The notes below the pieces were generated by a model that made no database searches, was not told the origin of the DNA, and was given only the letters and a program-made list of their open reading frames with translations. 64,000 nucleotides of DNA, taken from NCBI GenBank assembly GCA_008477525.1, contig SPDT01000001.1, positions 1,922,001 to 1,986,000 on the forward strand, given 5' to 3'. This DNA comes from Hypomyces perniciosus (lineage: Eukaryota > Ascomycota > Sordariomycetes > Hypocreales > Hypocreaceae). A program made the translations under genes and the position numbers. Shown here piece by piece: positions 9,936 to 21,933 of the stretch (positions are counted from its first letter, which is position 1; each line of letters starts with the position of its first letter).

Positions 9936-12377
9936 ATGACATACTCGTTAACTACCTCGTATGCCGGAGAGTCACTTCTTTCTGGCTTTAACTGGTTTAA
10001 TGGGGCAGATCCCTCTCATGGATATGTCTCGTGAGTTTTAGCACGCTTCTAGTTTATCATCCCTGAGACTAACAATGTATTGCAGATATCAGAACAGAGA
10101 TAATGCCCAGTCCATGGGCCTTTACTCGATCGATGAGAATACAGGAGTCGTGAGGTTGGGAGTTGATCACACAAACAAGTACTCGCTGAACGAGGGACGG
10201 CCGAGTATCCGGCTTGAGAGCAAGCAGGCGTTCAACCATGGCCTCTTCATTGCCGACTTTCTTCACATGCCTCCTTCACAATGTGGTCTATGGCCAGCAT
10301 GTAAGACAGAGCCCCTTTTTTAACAGTACTCCTTTAGCAACAGTAACTAACGGGAGCTACAGTCTGGTCCTATGGCAACGATTGGCCCAATGGCGGCGAG
10401 ATCGACATCATTGAAGGTGTCAACACAGGCCACAACAACATCATGTCCGCACACACCGCCAACGGATGCACCCAGAGCCCTTCCCTGGCGGGACTCTATA
10501 GTGGCGAGCAACGAAACTCTGATTGTGCAATTGGGGATATGAACATTGGCTGTGGCTTCAACCCCCCTGCGAGTGACACCTCATCGTATGGAGATGGATT
10601 CAACGCTGTCAATGGAGGTGTCTACGCGATGAAGTGGGACTCGGAACACATCAGCCTGTGGCACTTCCCTCGAGGATCCATCCCTGCTGATATCGAAGCC
10701 AAGAAGCCTAACCCAGACAAATGGGGACTTCCTCAATCCATCTTTGGAGGTTCTGGCTGCGATGTGGATACCTACTGGAAGAACATGAACATTGTTATCA
10801 ACACCGTATGTATCCCATCGATTCTCATTTTCCCCTGGAACGCTTCAGCTAACCAATATCAGAACTTTTGCGGCGACTATGGCGATGCTGTCTGGGGAAA
10901 GACAGACACCTGCACTGACTTTGCCCCAACGTGTTCCGAATATGTTGCCAATAATCCACAGGCATTTGCCAATGCCTACTGGGACGTGAGATATATCGAC
11001 ACCTATGAGTTCACCAACACCAGCACCACACCCACAGCCGAACCAACCACAACAACGACAGTCACCTCTGTATCAACTCTGACAGTCACAGTCGGTGGTA
11101 CTCGTGTTCCCGTCACTGTCCCGGTCTCCATCCCCGTCTCATTCCCGGCCAATGCCACCACATCTGTCTCTTCCCCATCTGTCTCTTCCCCATCTGTCTC
11201 TTCCACATCTATCCCTTCCACGCCCACCACTATCCAGCCCATCGCCACAGAAACCCCCGTCAACCCAGCTAAGATTGGTAACTATGCTTACCTTGGCTGC
11301 TTTGACTCCAGCAGCGATTTCTCGACCTTCCACAAGGTCGCTGAGAGCAAGGGCATGACGCCTGAACGGTGTGTTGAACTATGCAGTGGCGAGACCTACG
11401 CCGGCGTCTTCAACACCAAGTGCTTCTGCGCCGACAATATTGATGCGGACACAAGGGCTAGTGCTACGGAGGGAATGTGCAATCGCCCTTGTCCAGGAAA
11501 TGATATGCAGTTCTGTGGTGGTATCATAGAACACCATGAGAATGAGCGGAATGACACCCTTGGTGTTGCTCCTGGTCATGCTGCCTCCGATACTTCCTTT
11601 AGTCCGAAAATCAGCAGACCTAGCAACTCTACTACCGTCACGAATGACTCAACTGCTTTGTCAAATAACTCGACTACCTTGGCAAACAACTCATCAGCTC
11701 TGACAGGCAACTCGACTTCCTTGAGAAGGTCGCGTCCGTTCCGCCTTCGCCGTGCTACCCTGGCTACTCCGGTCACATATGCCTTGACGGTCTATGGTTC
11801 CGTTTCAGAGGACAAGCCAGAACCTCCACCAGCTATGGCTCCAGGATCCAACATCACCAGTGCCATATCCGTGCCCAGTCCCTCTACAAACTCCATCACT
11901 ATCCCTACAAATGTCATCACCACCTATACAAGCGGCACTACCTCTACAAGCGCCATCACGAGTGTGAGCTACGTGACTCTCTCCCCAGTACCGGTGCAAC
12001 CCCCCCAGGCGAAGTATCCTACGACCCTGACCACCGTTGTCACTGACTTGGACTGCGATGAAGATGAGACTCTCGTCACGGAGGTCGTAGTACCAGTGGC
12101 AGCCACAGTTACGGACTGCTCCGAGTGCGTCCCTACCAATGAGGCTGAGGTCGAACTGCCAATCATGCCAACACCTCTATCGGAACAGGCTCTGCCTCCA
12201 TCAGGTGTTCTGCCACCGCCGCCACCCCCTGCTGAGACTACTGTGGAATTTGTAGAGAACCCAGAACCTCTACCTTCCACTGTCATCGTGGCAGCAGCGC
12301 CAGGCAGATTTGACGAGGCGAAGAGAAACGCAGTTCTTGGTCTGGCCGCGCTGGCGATGGCTGTGATGATGCTATAA
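9936..12377 (+). CDS. GH16 endo-1,3(4)-beta-glucanase with WSC domain and GPI signal
   Basis: Four exons: 9936-10030, 10086-10300, 10363-10805 and 10863-12377, encoding 755 residues. The GH16 domain spans about residues 5-290. The catalytic motif GEIDIIEG gives Glu116 (nucleophile), Asp118 and Glu121 (acid/base), predicting cleavage of mixed-linkage or 1,3-beta-glucans. A Ser/Thr-rich linker with a 15-nt coding repeat leads to a Cys-rich WSC carbohydrate-binding domain (about 389-475). A long Ser/Thr/Pro-rich region follows, ending in a hydrophobic tail typical of a GPI-attachment signal. Oddly, the mature-like N-terminus (MTYSLTTSY) starts at the ATG and no signal peptide is visible. Extending the frame upstream to 9744 adds 64 residues that resemble leader DNA. 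The last intron (57 nt) is frame-neutral and stop-free. Enzyme assignment is firm; localisation is uncertain for want of the signal. Confidence 0.88.
11163..11219 (+). repeat. 15-nt coding minisatellite in the GH16 linker
   Basis: The unit TCTGTCTCTTCCCCA occurs almost perfectly three times plus a degenerate fourth. It encodes a SerSerProSerVal-type repeat in the glycosylation-prone linker. Unit number may vary between strains. Confidence 0.8.
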
Positions 12378-12617
12378 GATGATGGAAAGAATGGAGGAAA
12401 GGAAACAGGAAACACCTGTACGACTCATGATGTTTGCGATTGTTTACTAACTGTTACAGGATACCCCAGAGCGCACACCGTTTTGACATTTTGCTTCTTC
12501 GGCTACAGTAGATAGTTATAGTTTTAAGGTGGAAATTTCACAATAATTGAACGAATCAAAGAATCTCCCAAAACTATGCTTGGAATCATACCCCGAGGCT
12601 GGAATTATCTAACTGGA

Positions 12618-13711
12618 TCAAATATCTACCACCACAGCCCGGTTCTTCACCTTGCCCGTGCTGCCATACATCTGTCCAGCATTGACCATGATGCAGCCCT
12701 CATCGCTAGCCGGGCCGCCAAAAACCCATTTTGACAAAACGTTGTGAAGCCCATAGCCTACTATGAGAAACATGTCCACCCACGACTCGTTGGGCACAAA
12801 GTCCCAGAACAGGCCCCGCCTAGGCCGGGAAAGGAGACGTTCATACGCAAGTTGGGCGTCGTCAAAGAAGATGGCTTCTTTGCCGTAACCCCAGTGGACG
12901 TGGCCAAAGACATGGAGACAGGGCTTGACGCGCCAAACCTCCCTGAGGAGATGGGGGCAGCCAAGATCGAGATCGAGATGATGTTTCTGGGAACTGTGTG
13001 AGCAACAAATACCAACTGTACGAAATACGGCTCTGGGGTCTTACCGGTGGGCAGTGAGTCACAAGAATGTCAGTCGTGGGCGGGATCTTGCTGAACCAGG
13101 GTTGCTGATCGGGCTTGTACTGGAACCTGTTGCGATCCAAAGACGTCAGCGTCTCAGACACTTAAAGCCCAAGACAGTTTCACTTTATGAACTTACGCGA
13201 AGCTCGGCGGGCCACACTCTGGAATGTCGGGCACTCCAAAGATAGAAATTGTCCTGCCGTTGATCTCTTGCACTGTCAGACTGCTCTCCAGATAAAGCAG
13301 CCCGTCTAGGTTGACTTTGGCACCGGATTTGACGTCCTCCTCGACGCGACTGCTTGGGTCAAAATAGCTGTCGTGGTTCCCTGCAACGACCACTTTCACG
13401 CCATGGGGTTGGCTCTTGAGCCAGTCGAGTTGCTTCTGGATATCAGCGACGGTGCCGGCATTGGTGAGATCGCCAGCATGAATGAGAATATCACCGGAGG
13501 GTATGTCGACGGTTTGGTCGTGAGTATCGGAGATGCAGACAACACGGATCTTATTTTGCGGCGGCTGGAAGGGCTGTCCGCGGAGGAAGAGGAAGACGCG
13601 ATAGAGGCGAACTGCGACGAAGGTCAGGGGCGAGATGAGGAGGTGGTCGAGGAGAGTGAGCCGCTCCCACTGGTTCGGGCGGCGGAGGCCGAGCCAAGTG
13701 AGAAGACCCAT
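12618..13711 (-). CDS. Calcineurin-like metallophosphoesterase (MPPED/UPF0046 type)
   Basis: Three exons: 13711-13197, 13126-13045 and 12986-12618, encoding 321 residues. Metal-binding motifs of the metallophosphatase superfamily appear in order: Asp62 and His64 (SDTHD), Asp81 (HAGDL), Asn112-His113 (GNHD), His196 (VTHCPP) and His228/His230 (FGHVHWG). This fits binuclear-metal phosphoesterases related to MPPED1/MPPED2. A hydrophobic stretch at about residues 21-43 suggests membrane association before the catalytic domain. I start at the ATG of MGLLTW (13711). An upstream in-frame ATG at 13801 would add 30 residues. The gene is convergent with GH16, the stops lying 240 bp apart. The substrate is unknown: cyclic nucleotides and other phosphodiesters are family possibilities only. 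Confidence 0.85.
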
Positions 13712-14481
13712 AGTGGCGGAATTGGTGATGATGATGCTGTTCGATTGCACTTTTGTAGGTTGGAGGGGTTTATGAAATAGTATTGATGGCCATCTCATCA
13801 ATCAGTGACTGAAAAGCTCGACTTGTAGTCACTGCACTGCCTCTGCCTCTGCCCTGCGAAGGAGCTCACAGTACGGAGTAGTTCTACTAAGGTACCTAGT
13901 AGATTATCTGCAGCTATGCGATTGGCCAGAGGATAGGTTGCGTTTTATCAGGTACTCCGTACTCGTACCTGATTGGTTGAATACCTAGCACTGTGCTCCG
14001 AGAGCTCTAAATAATATATATCGGGAATCCCATGTGAAAAAAGTCAATTAACGAGACGTAGATCTAAATGTCGATGCAGTAATGTGAATGTCGGCAAATC
14101 AAAATGCCGATGCTAATGCAATACTGAATGTGACACCATGCAAAAAGCAAGCACGGGCCACAAGCCAGCGTTCCTTGTTCAGCTGAGGAGAAGCTGATGT
14201 TGATTGATTGATTGATAGCTAGCTTGACAGACAGCTTTTTGGGCTATATCGATATGCCATTGGTGACGTGACGTCTGTCCATTATATTCCCCACCACAGC
14301 TCCTCATCGTCGATCTTGCCGCAGACAGCGTCATATTAAATCACGATTCTGCTCAATCCTGTAACACCTTTCACATACTATTCTTGGTATTATTATATTT
14401 TCTCCCTTTCCTATCCCTTTTTATTCTACCTCGTCATATCGTCCTCTCCCTGAATAGCTTCACCTAACGCAGCACATCGCC
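13712..14481. promoter_or_regulatory. Divergent upstream region, phosphoesterase / TMEM16
   Basis: A 770-bp spacer between divergent starts. It holds two GTAC-NNN-GTAC elements (13872 and 13953), a TTGA tetranucleotide run (14200-14217), and a T/C-rich stretch before the TMEM16 ATG (about 14380-14460) typical of fungal core promoters. No gene seen. Confidence 0.45.
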
Positions 14482-17062
14482 ATGTCGAGCCTGCGGGGCT
14501 TGTACAGCAAAACGGAGGACCCAAGCGCTCACAGCAACTTAGGGTAAGCTTTTGACAGGAGCTTCCATGTCGTTGATCTAGGCCCTGGGTTTCTGATCAT
14601 TAAACAGTGTTGATTATGTGATTCATTACAAGATACCGCCAAAGGGTGAGCTGTCCCCCTTATATCCACTATCTGTCCTCACACTTGTTGCTTCATCTTG
14701 CTCACGCGACATCATCAGAGAGAGAGGAGGCCGAGGCTGGCTTTGTCCAACTCATCGAAGCTCTTACCAACGTCGGTCTTTTGACTGAAGTCCGTTGTGG
14801 TAACAAGGGCTCTCTTCTTATTTTCACCAAGCTTGCCTCCTCCGACCTGCTAGCTCAGCAGGTCTATAGTGCCCGTCTTCAGGATTGGCTACAAGGCGTG
14901 CGCATCTCCGGTCCAGGCAATGACGTCGCTCAGTCACTCCATGATGAGCCCGTGACCGAGGCTGAGCGACTGCGTCTGGTCTACCTAATGATCACCAACC
15001 CGCAAAATAATGGCGGCGCAGGAATCACCGAGGGACACGGTCAGTGGAAGTATGTCGCGTCGATATTTCCACTCCATAACCATGCTTTCAACAAGGCCTG
15101 GCTACAAAAATGGAGCAAGAAGTATTTGCTGGACCAAGCAGACCTTGACGACATTCGTAACAAGTTCGGCGAGAATGTGGCCTTTTACTTTGCCTTTCTA
15201 CGGGACTACTTTCGCTTCCTGGTCTTCCCTTCCGCTGTCGGCTTTTCCGCTTGGATGCTAATGGGCCGTTTTTCTTCCTTCTACGCTATAGTGAGCTGTC
15301 TCTGGTCTGTTGTCTTTTTCGAGTACTGGAAACAAAAGGAGGTTGACCTCGCCGTTCAATGGGGTGTCCGTGGTGTCTCCAACGTTCAGCATCAGCGACC
15401 AGAATTCAGATGGGAGTTTGAAAACGAAGACGCTGTAACTGGAGAGCCCATCAAAGTTTACCCTCACATTAAGCGGCTACAGACCCAACTCCTCCAGATC
15501 CCATTTGCGTTAGCCTGCATTGTTGCCCTTGGAGGCCTTGTTGTGACGTGCAATTCACTCGAGATCTTCATCAATGAAGTTTATGCCGGTCCAGGGAAAC
15601 AATATCTTGTAAGTATGATGAGGCAGTCTTATAGGACACACACACACACACACACACACTGTCGAATCGACTTCTAACCAGGTCAGACTTTCCTGCCTAC
15701 CATATTACTCTCAGTCCTCACGCCAACGTTCTCGACTATTCTGATGCGCACGGCCAAAGCCTTAACCGATAAAGAGAATTATGAGACAAAGGACGGTGGG
15801 TTCTACCATAGCCGAAGAATCGCAGCAAAAATGCTAACAAATTACTTACCTTGCTACAGCATACCACTCTGCTCTTGTTCAGAAGCAGTTTGTGCTTAAC
15901 TTCATGACTTCGTACATGGCGCTCATCTTTACTGCCTTTGTGTACATTCCATTCGGCTCTATTCTCCTACCATTCCTAGACTTCTGGAGGAATACAGCAC
16001 AGACAATCACACTCAGTGAAGCCCCCCTCCAGACGAACCAGTTCCAGTCCAATCCTCAACGAATAGCCAGCCAAATGTACTACACCACCGTCACCGCGCA
16101 GGTCATTAACTTTGTCACCGAGGTGATCGTACCCTATGTCAAGCACAAGGCATCTACAAAGGTAGAGGAACTCCAATCCAAAGGCACAGAACAAGCCAAG
16201 GATCACCCTGAGGAGGCGGATTTCCTGAAGCGCGTTCGAGCCGAGGCTGAACTAGATCCATACGACGTGACTGCAGACTATCGCGAGATGGTGATGCAGT
16301 ATGGTGAGTTGAAAATTGCCTATCTTCTTGATTGGCGTTTGGGTTCTAACACTTGTCAAGGCTATCTTTCTCTGTTCTCCGTATCTTGGCCACTTGCGGC
16401 CTGCTGCTTCCTCGTGAACAATTGGGTCGAACTACGATCAGATGCATTAAAGATTGCCATCAGCTGCCGTCGACCGATACCATGGCGAGCAGACTCGATC
16501 GGGCCTTGGCTGACGGCTCTCGGCTTTCTGTCATGGCTTGGCAGCATTACAAGTGCCGCCATCGTATTCCTCTGCAGCGGTTCACACAATGGCACAACGT
16601 CTCAAATCACAGCATGGGGCCTTCTCCTTAACATTCTGCTAGCCGAGCACTTCTACCTATTAGTACAATTCGCAGTGCGGTTCGTCATGAGTAAGGTCGA
16701 AAGCCCCGGTCTCCAGATGGAGCGCAAGGAGCGATTTCAGATGAAGAAGAAACTTCTAGAGGAGACTATCGGCCAAGTGTCCGCTAAGAAGGCTGTCGTA
16801 TCCGTCCCAGGTATTGAAAAGACCGAAAAGATTACGAGGGAGACACTAGAGGAAGCGCGACGGGCGTCCATCCGCGGACAGGGAGCAGCCGAGGACACGT
16901 AAGAACCTTAATTTGGCGACCGAGACGTTGCAATAGTAGCTTCTTTGGACATCAGTTGTGGCTAACATGAGCAACAGGTTTTGGCAGCGCCAACGGGGCG
17001 TACAGGAGACGATTCTGGTCGGGCGGAAATTAATTCAAGAGCAGGCCGGTCGAAAGTCTTGA
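14482..17062 (+). CDS. TMEM16/anoctamin calcium-activated lipid scramblase
   Basis: Seven exons: 14482-14543, 14608-14645, 14719-15608, 15687-15795, 15860-16303, 16361-16898 and 16978-17062, encoding 721 residues. The protein matches nhTMEM16 of Nectria closely in length and along its entire length (comparison from memory). It has an N-terminal cytosolic ferredoxin-like domain, about ten membrane helices and a C-terminal amphipathic tail. The intramembrane calcium site is intact: Asn and Glu in INFVTEV, Asp and Glu in ADYREMV, Glu and Asp in NWVELRSD. These proteins move phospholipids between leaflets when calcium rises and conduct ions. The yeast relative Ist2 instead tethers ER to plasma membrane. 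The short first exons were placed because they restore the conserved VDYVIHYKIP segment. Intron 3 carries a CA repeat. Confidence 0.95.
15636..15659 (+). repeat. CA dinucleotide microsatellite in a TMEM16 intron
   Basis: Twelve AC/CA units lie in intron 3 (15609-15686), close to the acceptor. Length changes would alter branch-to-donor distance but not the protein. Confidence 0.9.
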
Positions 17063-19065
17063 GCTGGACCTGCATTAGGTCTCATACTCCGTGCCTACCT
17101 GACCCCCCCCCCTGTATTCAACAGGATATCTCCGACTGAGATGAGGACGATGACACGGGTTTAGCGCAGGAACTTCAGAGTGTGGCTGAAGCACGTGTAT
17201 GGAAACCTCTTGGGATGGAGACAGATTGATACTAGGATGCACTGCCAAGGGTATGTAAGTTCATGGGCTTGGTATTGTATTGTACGGAGCACACTCGGAG
17301 ATGAGCTTCAAGATGAATTCTGATGTCACACAAGGCTGTCTGGGCAATAGGTTGTAGTAATGCGAGTGCTAATCCTAAACCTGCTGTTGGTTGCCTCAAT
17401 CAAAGGGAGTGAGTGATTGGTCCCTTGACATGCAAAAATCAGGCACCAGCGATAGAATGCAACTAGAAAATCCATAGGGACAAGACTGGTCCAAGCTGGC
17501 TATTAGTGAGAGCGGAAATAAAAAAATAGTATATGAGCTGTTGGAAGCACATTGTGAGACGCGGGTCGTCGGTTTGAAAAGGCTTGTATTGTGGTCAAGG
17601 AAATGGGGACACGCACGGATTCCTTAGGAAGGAGTTTCTAGACTTCGAGAAGCTATCCAGAGCGGAGTATGTACTCCGTAACGTAGTGGAGAATCGCGGA
17701 TACGCAGATCAGCCTATCAAACACATTGAGCTATTGGCCCATTGGAACTATTGATGCGATGGTGGCTAGTCAACCTGGTGGCGATTGTCGGTGACTGATC
17801 CAATGGTGTTGGGCAGAATAATGGAGGTTAAAGTCCGCGGTAGGCAGTATTAGGACAGGAACTGAAGATAATACAGGGGATCTGTGCACAGTACGATCAC
17901 TGTGACGTCTCTGAGCAGTGCCCCCAAGGCTCCATTGGAGGAGGAACTTTTCCCCTCTCTCTCATCTCACGCGCAGATACCGTGTGCATTAGGTCAGCGC
18001 ATTGTGTCTTTTCCCCATTGTCTTTCCGTAATATTCTGCCACCACAAAAATATCGCGCAACATCAAAAGGCCGTTACCGCTTGCGACACCGTCGTCTAGA
18101 TCTCGGTTCTACTCCTAGCATCCCAATCCCAGACGACGCCCTGGACGACGCTAGACGGGTATGATGGTGGGCCCAATTCCCTTTGATGGGGCAAACACCC
18201 ACAAGCACGGGGCCAGGGTCAGCCAACGGCATGCCTGGCGCAGCTCAAGCACAAGGGCAAAGAATGGATGAGGCTGGCTGTCACAAGTTCTTTCTTGTCT
18301 TTCCTGAATCGGCGACACCTCCATGATGACGCCGCCAATCGATGCACGGTCCTAGCTCAACGTGGGCACGTTGGGGTACCCCAGCGACCCTGGGCGTCCA
18401 GAGGCGCATGGGTTGGCCATGCTCGGCATCAAACGATCCATCAGGTTCCGTCCAATGGACGGTCGCCTCGTGCTTCCAGAGCTGACCCCCGCTTCCGACG
18501 CCCTTGGTGGTGGTGCCTAGGTCGTGCTCTTGATTGCTCGCAGAAGCAGCCTTGTTTCCCAAGGTGTGTGTGGGAGACTTCGTGCTTGGTGCGTACGCTT
18601 TGTGCCTATCGTCATGCCTACGAAGTATTGTCCTAGTATACACGAACGGCTGGCTGGCTGCAGCCGTCGGCGAGATCTGAAGCTGGTGGACCTTGGCGCC
18701 GGCTTTATCTCCTGAGGATGCTCCGCGTGCTACTTACTTACGTGGGACAATGCTCGACTCCAGCTCCCAAGGTGCTTCTCTTTTTTTTCTATTCTCCACC
18801 CTCTGTCGACATATTCAAGTGGAAAGACGTTTGCTGTTGTTCGTATTGGATCGCAACAAGACCCCACAGGCACCAACAACCGGCATATACTCGTATAGCT
18901 TCTTTTGTTAAAAGTTCTTTTCTGCCGTTGTCGGACGGTTGTGTTTCTCTCGCGTGTCGGACGGGACTCATGCTGGCCTTATCTCGGTGAGGTGTCGTCT
19001 TACCGCTATCTCACCCCGCCATCATCGTCGCTCAGTTGAGCTGCCCACGCTGCCTTTCGATCAAA
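17063..19065. other. 2-kb spacer between TMEM16 and the SH3 gene
   Basis: No recognisable gene. Open frames of 70-120 codons (17884-18911) overlap on both strands, lack domains and do not splice convincingly. One TACTCCGTA element sits at 17672-17680. A C8 run occurs at about 17104-17111, and C/T-rich leader sequence precedes the ATG at 19066. The size suggests a long promoter or 5-prime UTR for the downstream gene. Confidence 0.5.
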
Positions 19066-21933
19066 ATGGATGATATCGCAGACCTGGTTATCACGCCCTT
19101 TCGGGATATTGTCGAGAAGGGCAGAACAGCAATTGACAATGCTGGCGACGCGCAGCCCATGCTCAAGGCCGCTCAGAGCCTGGTCAAGGAAGGCGAGCGC
19201 GCCTTGAAGCGCATTACGCCCCTCTGCAAGAAGCACCTTGATGAGTACGGGACCAGCTTTCTGGCTGCATTGAGGGAAAATGGTAGGTTCTCTGCGGCAA
19301 TCAGCCAAGTCATGCTATGAATCCTCGAATACTTATCAACTCTCGCAGATGAGATTGCCCAATATCGCATCCAGCTTACGGACCTGCTATGGGAGTTTGA
19401 CGATTACGTCGAGGTGGACGACTTCGATGCGGACAAGTTCGCGGAGCTCCAGGCGCTGTCACGCGCGGCTGCGCCCAAGATTTACGATATCCTGTTGAAG
19501 ATGAAGCTCGGAAACTCTATGCAATTCGACTCGCGGTTCATGTCCCAACTGTCGCCGCCTTCGTCTCCCCTCCCTACACCGACGATGCATTCTCCGACAG
19601 CCCAGCTGCCACCCGTTCCTGGTGTATCTTACCACCTCCCCCGCGATTCTATATCGAGCTTTATGTCCGATACGACTCGATCGGGTGAGATGCAATCGGT
19701 TGAAGCGGCGACTGAGCAACTGGTTAGAATACTGAGAAGAACCGAGAGCCCCCAACCAACTCCCCCGCTGGAGCTGGTAGAGGAGCCCCCACGACCGCCG
19801 TCGGGAAACCCTTGGGATATCAAGGTCGCTGCAGTCACTGATGATGGGCGATGCGGAGATGACATGTCCGTAAGCCGACGACCACCTGTTGAACCACTAC
19901 CTGAGACACCTGTTGAAAGATCCTCGCCGGTAAACCAACATTGGGCAAGAAACTTCTCTGTCTTCCAACCCGCCCCTTCGCCTGTCGGTGGCCGCAGGGC
20001 TGGCACATCGGAAAACTATGGCCATGACAGCGAGAATCCATACCGGTCTTTTGGCAGCGAAGTGTTAAGCCTCAGCATCAGTCCTCCCATCCAAACCCAA
20101 ACCTTACGGCCTCGGGGTACAAGTATGAACCACAATACCCCCCCAACGATCCCCGAGGAGATTTCCCGGGATGGAACCAATGATGTATGGACTCAGCCGC
20201 GACCCGATTCCTCAACTTCTGCATATTCACCTCCCCCACCGCCTATACCATTGCGAGCTCCGCGTCCACGTCAGGTTCCACAGCCGGCAGTCCCTCAAGA
20301 ACATCACCATTCGACCGGTGAGGGTTATAGGACCGAGATCATAAGCTTGCCACCACCACAAGAGACGCACGCTCGTCGCCCATCAGTTGCTGAAAGTCTG
20401 GTTGACCCGAATCTATTTCCGGTCCACGTGAGACCTGCCAACGATAGGCCGCCCGCGGCCAATCCTGGGTCACAGCCAGGACTCGAAGCCATTCCCGGGA
20501 CGCCAATCACACCAATAGGGTTTATAGATGATGGCCTTATCCCAGTGGAATATGCGCCTCCACTTCCGCCTTTACCTCCATCTGCTAAACTCCTACAAAG
20601 AGACTGCTCTATAGACAACGCTAGTTCATTCTACCTGCACAAGGGTTTCTGCCAAGGGGCTGAAGAGGTCGTCAAGGGCGGCATAGGAATTAAAAAGACG
20701 AAGAAACCAGTGGTTAGTCACCCCCTTCCTACTATTTATTTAAACGCATATTGACATAGTTACTAGGGGTTCTCGGCAGCAGCTACCGTTGCTAGGTGCA
20801 CGCATTGCTTGTATGAGCTAGATTTTAAGCACATCGAGCTTGATGTGAATAAGCAAGGTATGTCGCCACCTCCAACTAATATTCAGTATGTAGGTCTAAT
20901 CCACATAGTAGACGGGGGCAATTACACAAAGAACGGCGTTAGATACCGCCTGCGCTTCCTGCAAAAGAGTCATCTGCATGCTAAACGGGTCGACGATGTC
21001 ATGTATGGCTGTGTCTTCTGCATCCATGCGGGTCGAACCTCTCATGACAGCGACGCAACTGTCTTTACTACGACAAGCGCACTATTCAGTCACTTGGCTC
21101 GTCATCCCCGGCCACTTCCCGATATTCCCGGTATTGTAGTGGTGGACCAGGTGGAAATACCTGCTGATCTACACAACGACTACGACATTCATTTTCGATC
21201 ACCCCCTGAGCCGCACCCAGCGCATGAAAAGGCGGCTGATATTGCTTCTCTGCCCACCGCCGTTGCCAGAGAGTCTGTCAGAAGATTGTTCGGCCAAAAG
21301 CTCTTGCCAGATCGAACTCCAGCACTAGAGCTGATACAGGGGGCAAAGGTCACGGGGCTAACGTGGCCATTGCGATATAATGGCGAGTGGTGCTTCGCAT
21401 GGCATGATGGTGTGCATGCGTCGGTGCCAACCGAGGTTCTCAAATTGGATCGGCCCCCATTGAGCCAGATCAAGATGGAGGAAAGTCGTATGCGGGCGAA
21501 GACAAAGTGGAGGTTCGCGCCTCAGGGTAAGGACAAGGAGGATTGGTTGAAGTTTGACAAGGACGAGCTCATCAGCAACATCACTTGTAGGTGCTCTCCT
21601 TTGACATATCAACGGGAGATGGTACTGACTGGATTTTCAGGGTTATATGAGGAGCACTGGTGCTGGGCAGGGACCAACGCAAAGGGTAAATGGGGCCTCT
21701 TTCCACAGGCGTTCATTAACATGAGCACCCTACAAGAGCTCACTGCAGCAGGCTCAGACCGTGCCAGCATTCTAAGCAACGAGAAGAATAAGACATCATC
21801 AATATTGCCGAGGTTCTCGATGCGTCACAGGACTGGGCGACCACCCAGCATTGCTGGGTCGACCAGCAGCGGCGAGATGAGGTCAGTATTCGGGAGTACC
21901 AGAAGTTTAAGGAGATTTCGAGGTGAAAACTGA
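19066..21933 (+). CDS. SH3-domain protein with zinc-finger-like Cys/His motif
   Basis: Five exons: 19066-19282, 19349-20712, 20767-20857, 20909-21586 and 21641-21933, encoding 880 residues. I do not recognise a named gene. The order is: an N-terminal helical region (about 1-140); a long disordered Pro/Ser-rich region with many PPxP and PxxP stretches (about 145-500); a Cys/His segment with CTHC, then CVFC and a paired H-x3-H (SHLARH), resembling a C2H2 or mixed zinc site; and two C-terminal SH3-like folds, a variant one (GAKVTGLTWP...GEWCFAW) and a clearer one (GLFPQAFI). The tail is basic and Ser-rich. This looks like a cytoskeletal or signalling adaptor, which is inference. The 51-nt intron at 20858-20908 is inferred from splice signals and a better protein join; it is frame-neutral, so it may be retained. 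Confidence 0.75.
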
